A DNA stretch of 64,000 bases, from contig JAYKAV010002796.1 in assembly GCA_035582835.1 (NCBI GenBank), positions 797,078 through 861,077 of the forward strand. Direction: 5' to 3'. The notes beneath the pieces are model-generated. The model made no database searches, was not told where the DNA came from, and was given only the letters and a program-made list of their open reading frames with translations. Below are positions 63,321-64,000 of this stretch, piece after piece. The first letter of the stretch is position 1. Every line of letters starts with the position of its first letter. The stretch is from Phoebastria nigripes. Its lineage: Eukaryota; Chordata; Aves; Procellariiformes; Diomedeidae. The position numbers were made by a program, and so were the translations under genes.

Positions 63321-64000
63321 CTAGGACAGGTTAAGAAAACAACACTGACTTCATATTACAGAGAATCTGTTTACTGGAACCAAGCACAGGTAGACAGTTT
63401 GACATCAGCCAGTCTCCAGTCAGGCAAATACATGCAAAAGACATCTCATACTTGCAGAGGAAGCTGCCGTGCTATAGTTAAATCTATCAATTCCTGTATA
63501 AGGAAGGCTACTTCCTCAATCATCCCTCTGTAGCAAAATAAGAATGAAGTGTGTATCACAACTAAAAGATGAAATACACTCTAAAAAGTTAGCTTATCAC
63601 TTTGTTTAAAGATTTATTTTCATTGAAAAAGGTCAGATGTTTAATAAAAGNGGAACAAAGACACTACTTAGCCACTAATCATTCATATTTACACAGAGAA
63701 TGAACCCCTATTGCTCCCTAGCAACTCTTCCCTAAACAACTACTTTTTCTTTTAAGACTGGCAGTCGCAACACAAGCCAGAGATCTCCTAAGCTATATAA
63801 AAATGATGAAAGTAGTATCTACACACACACAAAAAAATTACAATATAAACAGAGAGGACGATGAAAAAAAAGTAACATCCACATTTCATAAATGGAGACT
63901 TAAGACAGACTTGGCCAAGCTCATACATGGCATCAAAACTGTGAAGTAAAAGTAACTTTCCAGTGTCTCAGTTCAGAGTTTCCATTTCCCACAAAAAAAT

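Overview
This window is nuclear DNA from a vertebrate, almost certainly a bird. Coding exons are short and split by ordinary GT-AG introns. The interspersed repeats are CR1 LINE fragments and ERVL-like LTRs. Two GC-rich CpG-island blocks mark promoters. Two runs of N (1204-1933 and 17582-18143) are assembly gaps, and scattered single Ns are ambiguous consensus calls. I found no bacterial, plasmid or viral gene cluster and no CRISPR array.

Four protein-coding genes are supported. From left to right they are: the last two coding exons of DHFR (+ strand, 2914-4785); ANKRD34B (+ strand, one coding exon, 23771-25327, with a likely CpG-island promoter near 18.1-18.6 kb); FAM151B (- strand, six coding exons, 36985-47092); and the 3' half of ZFYVE16/endofin (- strand, thirteen coding exons, 49142-63320). 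The ZFYVE16 FYVE finger and N-terminal part lie beyond the right edge. I reconstructed exon borders by hand from splice sites and reading phase. Every junction in FAM151B and ZFYVE16 keeps the frame. From memory, the same order and orientations occur at the DHFR-MSH3 locus of mammals, so this is a conserved syntenic block.

Layout: 1-2913 is DHFR intron 4, disrupted by an inverted pair of LTRs around a gap. 4786-about 6545 is the DHFR 3' UTR. 6.5-17.3 kb is intergenic and holds a degraded CR1 (about 14.97-16.25 kb). 17.28-18.72 kb is a GT-rich array, a gap and a CpG island. 18.6-23.7 kb is probably an ANKRD34B 5' intron. 25.3-28.4 kb is its 3' UTR. 28.4-36.98 kb lies between the convergent ANKRD34B and FAM151B genes and carries a clean solo LTR (33138-33706) with a 5-bp target duplication. 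37-47.1 kb is FAM151B. 47.1-49.1 kb is a compact junction where the ZFYVE16 3' UTR runs into the FAM151B promoter island. 49.1-64 kb is ZFYVE16.

The genes do not form a pathway. DHFR is a folate enzyme, endofin is an endosomal adaptor, and ANKRD34B and FAM151B are poorly characterised. I did not find a convincing new biological system. The most useful leads are the inverted LTR pair at the gap, the conserved CRE plus CCAAT arrangement in the LTR copies, the tight ZFYVE16-FAM151B junction, and homopolymer runs at splice acceptors.
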